In this document: positions 24,870 to 36,158 of the stretch, one piece after another | How positions within the stretch are numbered: position 1 is the stretch's first letter | How the letters are laid out: each line of letters starts with the position of its first letter | Notes under the pieces: generated by a model | What the model was told of the DNA's origin: nothing | The model's database searches: none | The model's input: the letters and a program-made list of their open reading frames with translations, nothing else | Program-made: the position numbers and the translations under genes | Source of the DNA: Aedes albopictus | Lineage: Eukaryota > Arthropoda > Insecta > Diptera > Culicidae | DNA length: 64,000 nucleotides | Direction: 5' to 3' | Assembly: GCF_035046485.1 (NCBI RefSeq) | Contig: NC_085138.1 | Location: 19,845,440-19,909,439 of the forward strand

Positions 24870-26060
24870 AATTTGTCAATTAAATGTATTTCTCCTATGA
24901 TTCCTACTAGGCTTCATCTTGTAATTCCTCCAAAAAAGCATGTAGATGTTTGTCCCAGGATTTCTCCTGGAATTTCTCCCCGTATTTCTCTCGGGATTTT
25001 TTCCGAGGTCCTCCCAGGGATTCCTCGCGAGATTCCTCCATTTATTTCTCAAGGGATTCCTTTTTATGGATTATTTTAAAAATGCATCCTGGGATTCCAT
25101 CAGGGATTCCTCGCTGAATTCTTTCTAAGATTCCTCCCGCGATGTCTTCCGGAATTTTTCAGCAATTACATTCGGCATTTTACCAGGATTCCTTCAGGGA
25201 TATATTCCGGCATTTCCCCCGGAACTCCTTTTCCGATTTCTTCCGAGATTCTTTCACAGATTATTACCCAGACTGTATCAAAGATTCCTTCACGATTCTT
25301 TCTGCGATTCCTCCGGGGATTCCTTCAAGGACTTCTCCGGGGATTCATAAATGGATTTTCATCGGGATTTTTCCACAGATTATTTCCGAGACTACATCAG
25401 TAACTTCTGCAGGATTCATCCTGAGTTTTCTCCCGAGATTTCCTTTGATATGTACTTAGAAATTAGGTTTCTTCTGGGATTCGAAGATTTTCCGGCATTC
25501 CATCACGGATTCCTTCATTGATGCCGTCCTAGATTTATTTATAGGTTTATTCACGGATTATTCCCCAGAAAGCATCAGGAATTCCTCCATGATTCTTCCT
25601 AGGTTTTCTACCGGGATTCCTTCAGAAATTCCTTTTGGGCTTTCTTTAGGCCACCCAGAATTCCTTCATTTATACCTGACGATTATTTAGCATTTATTTT
25701 ACGTGACTTCTTTTCTCCCAAGATAGATTTAGAAATTCTATCTTCCGGGAATTCCGTTAAAGATTCATCCAGGGATTCCTTCGGGGACATTTGCTGACAT
25801 TTCATCAGGGATTTTTCCCGGGATATCTTTGTTGATTCCTTCTAGGATTCCCTCATGTATTTCTTCTGGGATTCTTTCACAGATTATTTCCGAAATTGCA
25901 TCAGGATTTTCCTGGGTTCTCTCCGAGGATTCCTTTAGGCATTTCTCCCAAGTTTTCTTCAGTGATATCTCCTGGGATTTTTTATATTTTTTTTATTCAA
26001 AGTTTCCTTCGGTGGTTCTTTTCGTGATTCATTCAGGATTTTTTTTATCTGTATTAAAGA
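24870..26060. repeat. TTCCTCCRGGGATTCC-type minisatellite
   Basis: Degenerate repeats of GGGATTCCTC/GGGATTTCTTC in one orientation. Frames rich in Ile/Pro/Ser/Gly follow from the repeat. It directly precedes the LINE. Confidence 0.85.
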
Positions 26061-26441
26061 GATTTTTAGCCCTAGGCAGGACTGGCATCACTGTCATATT
26101 GGCTTGTTGCAATCTCACCGTCGCGGTTTTTTAATTCGTTTTTCGATTTGTTGCCTTTGTCCCAAATTATTGTGCATCTTTGTTTCGTATTTGTTAATGT
26201 GTTTAGTCGCGTGTTACAGTGAGTGTCAATTGATTTATTATCAATAGTGCCCATATCACAGCACTAAACATTTCTCCGGTACAACAACATTATCCCGTTC
26301 TGCTACCTCAACGCCCCTCGCCCTATACGACCGTACCGCCGCTTGCGTAAGAATTTCTTGCATACGACTCGTCGACCTCCACTACTGCATACCCGCAGGC
26401 GAATCTCAAAGTGAATTCACCACCGCTGCGCGCAATTAAGT

Positions 26442-27329
26442 ATGCCTTCGATCTGCAACTCTTGTGCCACAGAAATCACCGACGCGCATGTTACATGCCG
26501 TGGTTTTTGCAAAGAAAAGTTTCATCCTGCTTGCTGCAGCATCGACTCGCCTGCTTTCACTGAGGTGATGACAAATGACCAGGTGTTTTGGATGTGCAAG
26601 GCGTGCTCAATTCTAATGAATGACATCCGTATGAGAGATTCTGTTCGCGTGGCTTATGAATCGGGTCAAAAGAGTGTGCTTACTGCTCACAATGAAATCG
26701 TTGCAAGCTTGAAGCAGGAGATATTGATGGAATTGAAAAACGAAATAAATTCGAATTTTTCGAAGCTCATCAATTCCAGCTCTATGACCCCTAGATCATC
26801 GAAGTTTTCCGCTTCGGCTGTCATCTCTACTAGACGCCGTCGACTGTTTGGAAAGTCTGATAGACCGCAGCCGCCAGCCGCCTTGCCCGGAACGTCAGAT
26901 TCTCTGTCACCGTCTTTCGATAATTTTGCTGTAAGACCACCCAGTCAAAAATTCTGGCTCTATCTCTCCCGCATTTCCCGCGATGTGACTACGGAACAAG
27001 TGAAAGCTTTGGCGTCTCGTCGATTGGGTACGGATGACGTCGATGTTGTCCGCCTCGTAGCTAAAGGCCGTGACGTGAGCACTTTATCGTTCATCTCATT
27101 TAAAGTTGGGCTGTGCGAGAATGTCAAGCAGAAAGCTTTGTCTTCTTCAACCTGGCCGAGAGGAATTGTTTTTCGCGAGTTCCAGGACACACGAACGAAT
27201 GAACATTTTTGGAAACCACAACCGACACCGATTCGAACCGATGCGAGAGTAGCCAACCCTTCAACCAGCGGTTTCTCTGCCATGGAGGAATCCAGCGTGA
27301 TGGACCAAGGACACCACGACGCCTGTTAG
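26442..27329 (+). CDS. LINE ORF1: PHD-finger RNA-binding-like protein
   Basis: 295 aa, with an ATG start. The N-terminus has a Cys4-His-Cys3 PHD-like zinc finger: Cys5, 8, 19, 23, His28, Cys31, 52 and 55. A helical, probably coiled-coil segment follows at about residues 75-110. There is then a basic Ser-rich linker, and an RRM-like region at about 170-250 beginning KFWLYLSRI. ORF1 proteins of CR1-type elements carry such fingers and act as RNA chaperones that package the element RNA. The frame is intact. The downstream frame overlaps its C-terminus in another phase. Confidence 0.85.
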   Translation: MPSICNSCATEITDAHVTCRGFCKEKFHPACCSIDSPAFTEVMTNDQVFWMCKACSILMNDIRMRDSVRVAYESGQKSVLTAHNEIVASLKQEILMELKNEINSNFSKLINSSSMTPRSSKFSASAVISTRRRRLFGKSDRPQPPAALPGTSDSLSPSFDNFAVRPPSQKFWLYLSRISRDVTTEQVKALASRRLGTDDVDVVRLVAKGRDVSTLSFISFKVGLCENVKQKALSSSTWPRGIVFREFQDTRTNEHFWKPQPTPIRTDARVANPSTSGFSAMEESSVMDQGHHDAC

Positions 27330-27671
27330 AAAGCACTATGGGGGACCCGCTGCAGCTCGACTCAGTCCTGCCTTCTGCTGCCAGCGAACATCGAAGCCGT
27401 CGTGGTCCTGTTGTTGAGTCTGCAGTCGAGGTCCTCCAACCTCCTTCCACAGGCAAGTACCTTCAATACGCAAACCTCTCCGTACCTGATCGCCATTCCG
27501 TTTCCAGTTTGTATTCTTCGGCGGGCATTATCGCTCGTAGAAAGTCATCGTCGTGTCCAACGCACATCACTTCGCCGACGCACTGTTCCTCAAGCATACC
27601 GCCACTTGACCCGGGACGCACGACACTAAGCAGTACGGAAGCCCCGGATCCACCTAGCTCAGTCGCGCCTT

Positions 27672-30600
27672 TTGCTGTCGACGATAACATGCCGCTGTCT
27701 ACTCGTTCCTGCCATCCAAGTCGTCCCGGCCCTGAGTCTAGTGCTGGAGATGGGGTCTTCCAATCTGCCAACCAAGGCATGTATAACATCCATAGCAGCA
27801 ATTCTCGTCCTGAAGATTCTTCGATTCGTAGGTCCTCGCCCCGTGATGCTAATGTGGCAGCTGCTTCCTCTAACGTCGTTTGGTATTACCGCCGAGTATC
27901 AGCTGGCTCTTAGTGACGGGAGCTACGATGTCTACGCCCTCACCGAAACATGGCTGAACGATGATACCATCTCTAATCAGCTGTTCGACGACTCTTTCGT
28001 CGTATACCGACAGGACCGATCGCCGTCAAATAGCAACAAGAGCATCGGGGGCGGTGTGTTACTGGCGGTGCGCTCTAGGTTCAGGTCCCGATTGATCAAC
28101 CCTCCGAATTGCTCGTCGGTTGAACAGCTGTGGGTCGCAATTTCTACTGTCGACGCAGAAATTTATGTTTGCATTGTGTACATTCCTCCCGATCGAGTGA
28201 ATGACATATCTTTGATAGAGAGTCACATCGATTCGCTCAACTGGGTTGTATCGCAAATGGCTCCCAGAGATAACGTGGTCATCCTCGGCGATTTTAACAT
28301 GAGCACGATTTCCTGGCAGCGTGATCCCCGCGGAGCTTTCTTTCCATGTTCTTCCCAGTCTTCACTTGGCGAACCTTCACGCGAGCTGCTTGATGCATAT
28401 TGTACTGCAGGGCTCAAACAGATGGTTGGTGTGGAAAACGAGAATAATCGGTCACTTGATTTATGCTTTGTGAGCAACGAGCTGACCGTCGACTGTATGG
28501 TTACGCAAGCCCCTGCGCCGCTCGTTAAAATCGGGAGGCATCACCTCCCACTGTTGATCAATTTGGAAAAGAAACCACATCGTTGCTTCCACGACACTTC
28601 GGAAAGCATCACGTATGATTTCAGCCGAGCAAAATTCGACGAAATGGATGGTTTCCTTGCTCGTGTCGATTGGAACGGAATTTTGAGTAATTCGGACGTA
28701 AACCTCGCTGCTAGCACATTGTCTAGTGTGTTGCTATATGCTATTGACCAGTTTGTTCCCAAAAAGTCTAAACGTGAACCGTCAAAACCCGCTTGGTCAA
28801 ATGCCGACCTCAAAAACCTGAAAAGAGTGAAACAGGCAGCCCTGAGACGTCACAGCAAATATCGCACGGATTCTACTAGAACATGTTATCTAGAAGCGAA
28901 CACGGCTTATAAGCAACTTAATGATCGCCTCTACAATGCTCACCTAGTTCGCCTACAAAACAACCTCAAATCGAACCCTAAGAGTTTTTGGCGACACGTA
29001 AACGATCAGCGGAAGGAAACTGGATTGCCCTCTACGATGACTGATGGATTACTTGAAGCCGATACTACCGCCTCAATTGCCGATTTGTTCCGCTCCCAAT
29101 TCAGTAGGGTGTTCGTTGATGAACAGCTTAACCTGCAGGACATAGACGACGCTACCCGAAACGTTCCAAGCCTTCCTTCAGCCGCTCTGCGTTTTGATAT
29201 CACTAACGATGCGGCCATTACTGCTGGTAAAGAGCTGAAATCATCTACGGGATGCGGTCCGGATGGTATTCCTCCGATAGTCATCAAACGTTGTGTGGAC
29301 TCGCTTGCTACTCCATTGACCTGCGTGTTCAATCTTTCCATCTCTACTGGCGTTTTTCCGGATTGCTGGAAGCAGTCATTTGTTTTTCCAGTTTTTAAGA
29401 AAGGCTGCAAGAGGACTGTCTCAAACTACCGGGGAATTGCTTCGTTGAGTGTCATCTCTAAGCTCATGGAGAAGATAGTTCTTCAAAGGTTGGTTCAGTG
29501 TTTCTCCCATCATATCTCGCTGGACCAGCACGGATTCATGCCCAAACGATCAACGACCACAAACTTGACGTGTTTCACTTCGTATTTGATACGTCAAATA
29601 GAAAGTGGGCATCAAGTGGACGCAATCTACACAGATCTATCCGCCGCTTTCGACAAAATGAACCACCAAATCGCACTCGCCAAATACGAGAAATTGGGAA
29701 TGAACAGCAGCTTCCTTATCTGGCTCCGTTCCTATTTAATCGGTCGTAGTATGCAGGTGAAACTTGGCGATCATGTTTCTTCCCCGTTTCCAGTATCATC
29801 TGGCGTACCGCAAGGCAGTCACCTCGGTCCATTTTTGTTTTTGCTGTATATGAATGATGTCAATTCGATCCTCAACTGCATGAAGCTGTCATATGCCGAC
29901 GATTTGAAGCTGTATTCCACGATTAGGGAACCTCGTGATGCCGTTTTTCTTCAGCAACAATTAGAAGCCTTTGCTACTTGGTGTTCTGTTAACCGAATGT
30001 CCCTGAATGTGTCGAAGTGCTCTGTCATTTCGTTTTGCCGCAAGAAAACAACCTTCCGCTACGATTACGCTTTGGCAGGAGTGCAATTACATCGTGTATC
30101 GACAGTGAAGGACCTGGGGATTCTCCTTGACTCCAAAATGACATTCAAGGACCATGTTGCTTATGTCGTTGGGAAAGCATCGTCGCTGCTCGGCTTCCTC
30201 TTCCGCTTTTCCAAGAAGTTCAAGGACGTTTACTGCATGAAATCGCTATACTGCTCAATCGTACGTCCTATCCTGGAATATTCGGCAGTTGTTTGGGCCC
30301 CCTACTATGATAACAGCGTACAACGAATTGAGCGTATCCAGCGAAAGTTTATTCGTTTTGCCTTACGCCACCTCAGGTGGAGGAATCAGCACGACCTACC
30401 AAGTTATGAGAGCCGTTGCCTACTTATACATTTGGAATCTCTCGCTGCAAGGCGAAATGTTGCTCAAGCATGTTTTGTCGGAGACCTCCTGCAGGGCAAT
30501 ATTGACTGCCCATCACTCTTGAGCATGCTGAACATCAACGCACGACGCCGGAATCTTCGAACACACTCATTTTTACGTCTTTCTTCAGCTAGGACTAATT

Positions 30601-30749
30601 ACGGTCAACACGAACCGATTCGTAGCATGTCCCGTGTGTTTAATAAATGTTATTTTGTTTTTGATTTTAATGTTTCACGCAAGGCAAATAAGTGTAGTTT
30701 TAAACGTGAATTATGTAAGGTACCACGGCAGTCTGTAAATGTTAGTTAA
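27672..30749 (+). CDS. LINE ORF2: APE endonuclease and reverse transcriptase
   Basis: Open frame of 1025 codons. The first in-frame ATG is at 27846, and translation may normally begin upstream in another frame. The APE-type endonuclease runs from about residue 75: ALTETWL, then VVILGDFNMS near residue 203, and RHHLP near 285. The reverse transcriptase spans about 540-800, with SGVPQGSHLGPFLFLLYMND and YADDLKLY (near residue 740, the catalytic Asp pair). A C-terminal region with PILEYSAVVWAPYYDN follows. It nicks the target and reverse-transcribes the element RNA. The reading frame shifts near 27886, where the endonuclease should begin, so the enzyme start is probably damaged. No internal stops are found after that point. 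Confidence 0.9.
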   Translation: MLSTITCRCLLVPAIQVVPALSLVLEMGSSNLPTKACITSIAAILVLKILRFVGPRPVMLMWQLLPLTSFGITAEYQLALSDGSYDVYALTETWLNDDTISNQLFDDSFVVYRQDRSPSNSNKSIGGGVLLAVRSRFRSRLINPPNCSSVEQLWVAISTVDAEIYVCIVYIPPDRVNDISLIESHIDSLNWVVSQMAPRDNVVILGDFNMSTISWQRDPRGAFFPCSSQSSLGEPSRELLDAYCTAGLKQMVGVENENNRSLDLCFVSNELTVDCMVTQAPAPLVKIGRHHLPLLINLEKKPHRCFHDTSESITYDFSRAKFDEMDGFLARVDWNGILSNSDVNLAASTLSSVLLYAIDQFVPKKSKREPSKPAWSNADLKNLKRVKQAALRRHSKYRTDSTRTCYLEANTAYKQLNDRLYNAHLVRLQNNLKSNPKSFWRHVNDQRKETGLPSTMTDGLLEADTTASIADLFRSQFSRVFVDEQLNLQDIDDATRNVPSLPSAALRFDITNDAAITAGKELKSSTGCGPDGIPPIVIKRCVDSLATPLTCVFNLSISTGVFPDCWKQSFVFPVFKKGCKRTVSNYRGIASLSVISKLMEKIVLQRLVQCFSHHISLDQHGFMPKRSTTTNLTCFTSYLIRQIESGHQVDAIYTDLSAAFDKMNHQIALAKYEKLGMNSSFLIWLRSYLIGRSMQVKLGDHVSSPFPVSSGVPQGSHLGPFLFLLYMNDVNSILNCMKLSYADDLKLYSTIREPRDAVFLQQQLEAFATWCSVNRMSLNVSKCSVISFCRKKTTFRYDYALAGVQLHRVSTVKDLGILLDSKMTFKDHVAYVVGKASSLLGFLFRFSKKFKDVYCMKSLYCSIVRPILEYSAVVWAPYYDNSVQRIERIQRKFIRFALRHLRWRNQHDLPSYESRCLLIHLESLAARRNVAQACFVGDLLQGNIDCPSLLSMLNINARRRNLRTHSFLRLSSARTNYGQHEPIRSMSRVFNKCYFVFDFNVSRKANKCSFKRELCKVPRQSVNVS

Positions 30750-30802
30750 GTGTCATTGGGGTGATTTGTATTACCTGTTGACTTTATGTAAATAAATAAA
30801 TA

Positions 30803-30945
30803 GGGCTAGTTCATCTCGGGACCCACGCTTTACTTCCCTTCCGAAGGAAGACACCACATTCTGTGGGTTTGTCGGAAGTGGGATTCGATCCCAGGTCCTA
30901 GGCGTGATAGTCAAGTGCTCTAACCATCACACCAGGTCCGCTCCC
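30803..30945 (-). mobile_element. tRNA-derived SINE
   Basis: The minus strand starts GGGAGCGGACCTGGTGTGAT and carries an A-box-like GATGGTTAGAGC and a B box GGGATCGAATCCC. It ends in an A/T tail that abuts the LINE tail (TATTTATTTACA on the minus strand). It is a different family from the Feilai copies at 6196 and 52719. I cannot name it with certainty. Confidence 0.75.
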
Positions 30946-30959
30946 AAGAATTTGTTCTT

Positions 30960-32330
30960 TTTTTTTGTTTCCGGTATTTCTTCAGGAATTTGCTTCGGAA
31001 CTCCTTTTGAGATCCCTTCATTGATGTCTCCCGGGATTTTTGTGGCAGTGTTTCAGGTATTCCTCACAAAATGTATTTAGCGATCCTATTGGCAATCATC
31101 TTGGATCCTTTCAGGCTTGCCTTTAGACACTTCTTCAGTTTTTTTTCAGTATTGCTCTTGGGATTCCTTTGGACGTTTATCCTGGTATTTCTTCGAAGCC
31201 TCCTTCTGGGATTTCTTTCGGAATTCCTTCATTGATCCCTTCATTGATTCCTCCCGGGATTTCTTCTGGGATTCCTTCGCGGGTCATTCCTAAGACTGCA
31301 TCAGGGATTCCTCCAGGATTCTTCCTGGGATTTCTTATGGAATTCTATCAGGAATTTCTGTCGGACATCCATTAGGGTTCCTTCCAGAATTCCTCCATTG
31401 ATACCAATTTTTCTTTGATTTTTGTGGTTTCATTTAGAGATTCCTCATATAATTCATTTAGAAATTCTTTCCTTTGGAGATTTCTACCAGAATTCTCTCC
31501 GTCATTTTTTCATTGATGTCTCCCAGTACTTCTTCCGGCAGTACATATTCCTTCCGAAATTCATTTGAGAATTCCTCCTGTACATTTTCAGGATTTTTTT
31601 CGAATATTTCTTCCGGGATTCCTTCATTGATTTCTAAAATGATTCCTTGAGGGATTTCTCAAACAATTTCTTCTGAGTGTCCGTCAAAGATTCCTCCAGG
31701 GATTTCATTCCGGATTCCTCTCTGGATTTCTTCAGAGACTCCATTGATCCCTCCAGAGGTTTCTACATTAGTTTTTCTTGGGATTCATTCAATGATACCT
31801 TCAATGATTTCTTTATGGATTCATCTTGGTATTCTTTCAAGGGTTCTTCGAGGATTCTTTCAGAATCTCTTCCGGGATTCTTTCAGGAAGCACTCCCAGA
31901 TATTTTCAAGGATTCCTTCAGAGAATTTTCCTGGGTTTCCTTCATGGATTCCTTCCAGCATTCTTTCAGGTATTTCTCCCGATACTCATTTAAGTATTTC
32001 TTTGGATTTCTCCCGCAAGTTATTAAGGGAATACGCCACTCACAAATGGGTGTTTTTAGACCCCCCCCCCCCTTTCCCCCCTTCGTACGGGTTTTTCCTA
32101 TACTTAATACATTGCTTGTCACACTTTCACAACCTCCCCCCCCCCTTCCTCTTTCCCTAGGACCATGACATATTTAATGAATGGCCCCTAATTGATTTTT
32201 CATTGATTTTTTTTCGGATTTCGCTCAGAATTATTTCAAGAATTTCTTTCAAAATTATTTCAGGGAATTTTTCTGAGATTCCTTTAAAGACTTCTCCAGG
32301 AATCCATTCAAGAACTAGAGATAAAGATTG
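30960..32330. repeat. TTCCTCCRGGATTTCTTC minisatellite with C-run element
   Basis: Same family as 24870-26060. At about 32030-32195 the pattern is broken by a segment with two runs of at least 11 C (32060-32071 and 32137-32148). That segment starts near ACAAATGGGTG and ends near AATGGCCCC, a likely MITE remnant. No gene is seen. Confidence 0.8.
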
Positions 32331-33065
32331 TTGCGGCGAATCGTAATGTAATCTGACAAATCATTTTCCTTATTTCTAAGTAGATATAATCTTTTTCACT
32401 TGTAAGCAGTTGTTTTGTATCTGTACGGATCAGAATTTGGAATGCCTGGATAAAGCTGTTGAACCGTGGTACTGAGCCGTGTTACAGGTTGGAATCTATT
32501 ATCCGCAGTCCGGATAGTCGATCCATTTTTATTCAATTTAGGAATTTCTGCAGAAATTCCTGGAGATTTCAAGAAGGAACTTTTGAGGGATACGCAGCAG
32601 GAAATACTGCAGAAATTCCAAAGGCGATGCTGGAGGGTAACTATCAGATACTCTTGAAGGAATACAAGAGAAACGGTAAAGATGAACTTCAGAAGCTCCT
32701 GAAAAAATCCCAAACAGAAATCCTGCTGGAATTTTAAATTTCTGCGTTAATTCCAAAAGCAACTTCTGGATAAATTCTTAGATGATTCCCAGAAGAAATT
32801 GCTTGAAGGAGTCCAGAATGGACTTTTCGAAAAATCGAAAAAAAGAATTCCTAATGGAATTCCAGAAAACTTTGTGGAAGAATTCCGGGAAGGAATCCCA
32901 GGAGATACTTTCAGAGGAATCTCAGAAGGATTGTTTTGGATTTCAGACTCTCAGAAATCGATTTGAATTCTCGTGGAAATCTTTGAAGGGGACCTTGGAA
33001 CCTAGAGGAATTTCGATTACAATTCCTGGTAGAACATCTACGTAGAAACTCCAGGAGGAATTTAG
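32331..33065. repeat. GGAATTTC/GAAGGAACTCC minisatellite, mixed orientation
   Basis: Degenerate GCAGAAATTCCTGG and AGAAGGAACTTTTG words, opposite in sense to the preceding block. Frames on both strands are repeat-driven. It lies in the Atf3 intron. Confidence 0.7.
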
Positions 33066-34610
33066 AAAATATCTGTAGTGAATTGAGTATAACTAAACAA
33101 TTGCAAGTTGCTCTACGCAACAATTCACTGCCATAAAAAGCGCTCTGGTAAAATACATCTCGATCATTGCAATTAGCGTTCAGAAACCTGTCAGAACAAA
33201 CTTTCGATGGTCCGCGAACGCAGCAAAAGTGAGAACCCCCCGACGAACCAAGCAAACGTTGAACACGCAACAACCCCTTCCGAAAAAAAAGCAGTCAACC
33301 ACCGCCCGACCATAACACAGCTCGTAGCGAGTAATTTATTTAGCATGCACTGTACGTGCCAAATTTTTGTCGAATTCAATAAAAACGAGGGAAACCACTT
33401 CCTGCCACCCACACCTTCACCCGAATCCCGCTTTTTTTTTTCAATTCGAGGGTTGTCTTATGAGGAAACGGCAACGCATCTTGGCGCAGAAAAAAAAACT
33501 GATTCTCGGCGTTGATCGCCGTCGTATCGTGGTCGTCGTCGTCGTCGACGTCGCGAGAAAGAAGAAATTGACGAGTAATGACCGCGCGCGCCCACACACC
33601 GTCGTCGTCGTCAAGACAGACTGACACCAAGTTTTTTTTTTCTTTCATTCGTTTTTTTGGCAAAACCAGTCTTCCACGGGTAAAAGCCAGCCGGCACTGG
33701 GTCTTCCTGCTGCTCCTGCTTTGGATTTGTGTGTCGAGTTGAAACTTATTGGTACCTACAACAAATTGAATGCAAAAGAAATGTAAATTGAATGGACAAA
33801 CTTGAGGAAGATTTGCGTTTGTTTTTTCGGAGTTGGGTTTTGAGGTTGAAAAACAGTTTTTTTTTGTCGGATGGGGAACGTGTCCAACGGTTTTGACGTA
33901 AAATCACAAGATCGAAGTTTGAACAGTCGGCCGTCAATACTTAGAACAAATATCGCCAATGTCGTAGACAAGCATGATCAATTTCGGCTTTTTGATTGTG
34001 AATCATCACTGGTTTATACGGGATTAACGTAACGTACTTTTAGAATATTTAAATAAGACAGAAACAAATGTGCTTTTTGTCTGTTTGAACGAGATTCTGT
34101 TTGACTGTAACAGAAATAAAATCAGTGGATGAAACGTACATGTCTTTATGGAAGATCCTTTTACTTCCGAAACGACTTGAATTTCATGTCAGAACGCTTT
34201 TCAAAAACTATTATTAGAACGAGATCTCCAGAGACGATTTTAATGTTAACATAAACCGAATCAATTGGTATTCCTTGCACCACAAGATTTAACATTGGTC
34301 GTCGCCAACCGTCGGAATCCAGTTTTGGGTGCATCAGAATTTTGAAAGTCAAACTCCGCAAGAGGTTAAATGTGAACCCGCCAAAAGCAACATGACAAGC
34401 CATTCAATTTTATTGCTACTCATTTTTAGCCAAATATCACCGCAACCATGTCGAGTCCGGACCAGAGACCTCCAAAAAATTATGAACTTTATGCAAATTA
34501 GTTTGCAGTCATTTCCTTCAACCGTCCGGTTGTTGATCGGTGCGATACCCCTTTTTCAGCACAGAATGCATTTCCTAACCTGTTTGCATCTTTTTCCTAT
34601 CATTTCGCAG
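33066..34610. other. 3' part of the large Atf3 intron
   Basis: 33180-33720 is GC-richer and non-repetitive apart from short (GTC)n runs at 33530-33550 and 33600-33612. It could hold an alternative promoter or regulatory element. The rest is AT-rich. It ends at the acceptor CCTATCATTTCGCAG. No exon in it could be supported. Confidence 0.5.
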
Positions 34611-34889
34611 ACCCGCTCGCAACTGATCAAGGCCGGTGTGAAGCTGCTGATACAGAGCAAGCGCAAGCACAGCGGATGCGATTCCAGCGATGGTAACGAA
34701 TCGTCCAGCGGCGGTGGTGGAGCAGGAGGAGGAAGGGCTCGCGGTACAAGTGGAGCCCCCCAGTCGAAGAAACGCCGTGACACCGATAATATGACGAGTG
34801 AAGACGACGTGGACAGCCTGCTGGCGAACAACAATTCGATGGGTGGAGGAGGTCCGGGCAGTGCTAGCAGTCCACGATCAGTCACAGGG
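34611..34889 (+). CDS. Atf3: Atf3 penultimate coding exon
   Basis: A 279-nt (93-codon) exon, phase 0 at both ends, between TTTCGCAG and GTAAGC. It opens TRSQLIKAGVKLLIQSKRK, then a Ser/Gly-rich linker with an acidic stretch (TSEDDVDSLL) and a basic patch (SKKRRD) that could act as a nuclear localisation signal. It is followed by a 66-bp intron and the bZIP exon. This is the segment just N-terminal of the DNA-binding region. Confidence 0.9.
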
Positions 34890-34955
34890 GTAAGCATTAT
34901 CGGGGTTGATTAAGATGACCTTAGGAGGACTAACTCTGAGTTGTTTCCCTTACAG
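34890..34955 (+). other. Atf3: 66-bp Atf3 intron
   Basis: GTAAGC donor and CCCTTACAG acceptor, phase 0. The length is typical of short dipteran introns. Reading through would stop at once, so splicing is required. Confidence 0.9.
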
Positions 34956-36158
34956 CTAACTCCGGATGATGAGGATCGCCGTAGGCGACGTCGTGAACGG
35001 AACAAGATTGCCGCTACAAAGTGTAGGCTGAAGAAGCGAGAGCGTACGGTGAACCTGGTCAATGAGTCGGAAACCCTAGATGCACAAAACAAGGACTTGA
35101 AGCAGCAGATGGCCGACTTGGAGAACCAACGACGGAAGCTTATCGAAGTTCTGCAGGCTCATGGTCCATCCTGTGTGCACCAGAACGGTTACCAACCGCT
35201 ACCTAGTCTGTCTACCATTACGAACAATAACTGCAAATATCTCAATGACCTGAACTTCCTGGATAGCTCAGCGGATGAGATCAAGTACTCGGAATGTCTC
35301 AAATCCGGTGGGGAATTAGGTGATTTCTCGAAACAAGACAACGTGCTACCTCCCGGTTATTGTAAACTATCTCCCACGGAGGTGAACTATGCAACGCCTA
35401 CCGACGTTATGGCTATGAATAGCTTCGCAGAATCGTTGAAATCCGAATACATTCCAGCCAATCAAACTAAGCCTGCTCGTGCTAAACCTGGACCCAAGCC
35501 TCGTCAAAAAGCAGCCAAGCGTTCGATCCCAGTTACCAGTACGACGACTACAGTGACGGAATCTTTACCATCCATACCCGTAACCCTCCCTAGCGCCGAC
35601 TGCATTCTGAAAAGCGAGCTTATCGACACTAGCAGTCCGTACACTACAGTGCAATCGGCCGACCGCTTCTTATTCGAAAATTCTCTAGATCTGTACAACA
35701 ACAATAACAACGACAGCAATACCCTGGACGGCCACCACACCAACGACAGCGACAAACTCGCTTCCCTAGCCGCCAAGGACAACACTTCGAACGCACTGCT
35801 AGAGTTCAGCGCAAGCTTCGACACCATCAAACCTTCCGACTACGGACTCCTGCCAACGCATCAACATCTGTCCAACCAACTTCCCCACCTTCATCAACAA
35901 CACCAACCCCAACAGCAGCAACAACAACAGTGCCATCTACAGCAGAGTCTCGGAACTCTGCAACTCCACCAGCAACCCCTGCAGCATCACAACCTGCACC
36001 AGCAGCTGCTCTCGCAGTCCAACGTTTCCGGCCTGCTCGGCGGTACCAGCATCGTGACCAACGACTTCCTGATCATGCCGAACGACGACAGCGAGTTCAC
36101 CGACCTGGACAGCGGCATAACGTCCTACGCCAGCATCAACGGGGGCTGCCTGGCGTGA
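34956..36158 (+). CDS. Atf3: Atf3 bZIP transcription factor, terminal exon
   Basis: A 400-codon terminal exon after TTTCCCTTACAG, ending TGA. It begins LTPDDEDRRRRRRERNK. The basic region carries the invariant N-x2-A-A-x2-C-R (NKIAATKCR). Five leucines at exact heptad spacing follow (VNL, ETL, KDL, ADL, RKL), then EVLQAHGPSC. This arrangement is characteristic of the ATF3/JDP2 family, whose insect member dimerises with Jun and controls stress, immune and metabolic genes from the nucleus. The long C-terminal tail is Ser/Thr/Pro-rich with a Gln/His-rich tract at about exon residues 290-350, and ends near DSGITSYASINGG. A long frame at 35930-36463 is only an alternate-frame shadow. Confidence 0.95.
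   Translation, partial: LTPDDEDRRRRRRERNKIAATKCRLKKRERTVNLVNESETLDAQNKDLKQQMADLENQRRKLIEVLQAHGPSCVHQNGYQPLPSLSTITNNNCKYLNDLNFLDSSADEIKYSECLKSGGELGDFSKQDNVLPPGYCKLSPTEVNYATPTDVMAMNSFAESLKSEYIPANQTKPARAKPGPKPRQKAAKRSIPVTSTTTTVTESLPSIPVTLPSADCILKSELIDTSSPYTTVQSADRFLFENSLDLYNNNNNDSNTLDGHHTNDSDKLASLAAKDNTSNALLEFSASFDTIKPSDYGLLPTHQHLSNQLPHLHQQHQPQQQQQQQCHLQQSLGTLQLHQQPLQHHNLHQQLLSQSNVSGLLGGTSIVTNDFLIMPNDDSEFTDLDSGITSYASINGGCLA

Larger units (their letters stand above)
26060..30805 (+). mobile_element. CR1-like non-LTR retrotransposon, nearly full length
   Basis: About 380 bp of 5' leader, ORF1 (26442-27329), ORF2 (endonuclease plus reverse transcriptase, to 30749), a short 3' tail, and a TAAATAAATAAAT end. 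It lies in the 14 kb Atf3 intron in the same orientation as the gene. The 5' boundary is estimated from where the minisatellite ends. I could not define target duplications. Clade assignment (CR1-like, within the Jockey/CR1 group) rests on the PHD-bearing ORF1 and RT motifs, and is an inference. Confidence 0.85.

Noticed and set aside
33376..33663. 95-codon frame with Asp/Val-rich tract
   Set aside because: Driven by short GTC/GAC runs; no conserved domain or splice context.
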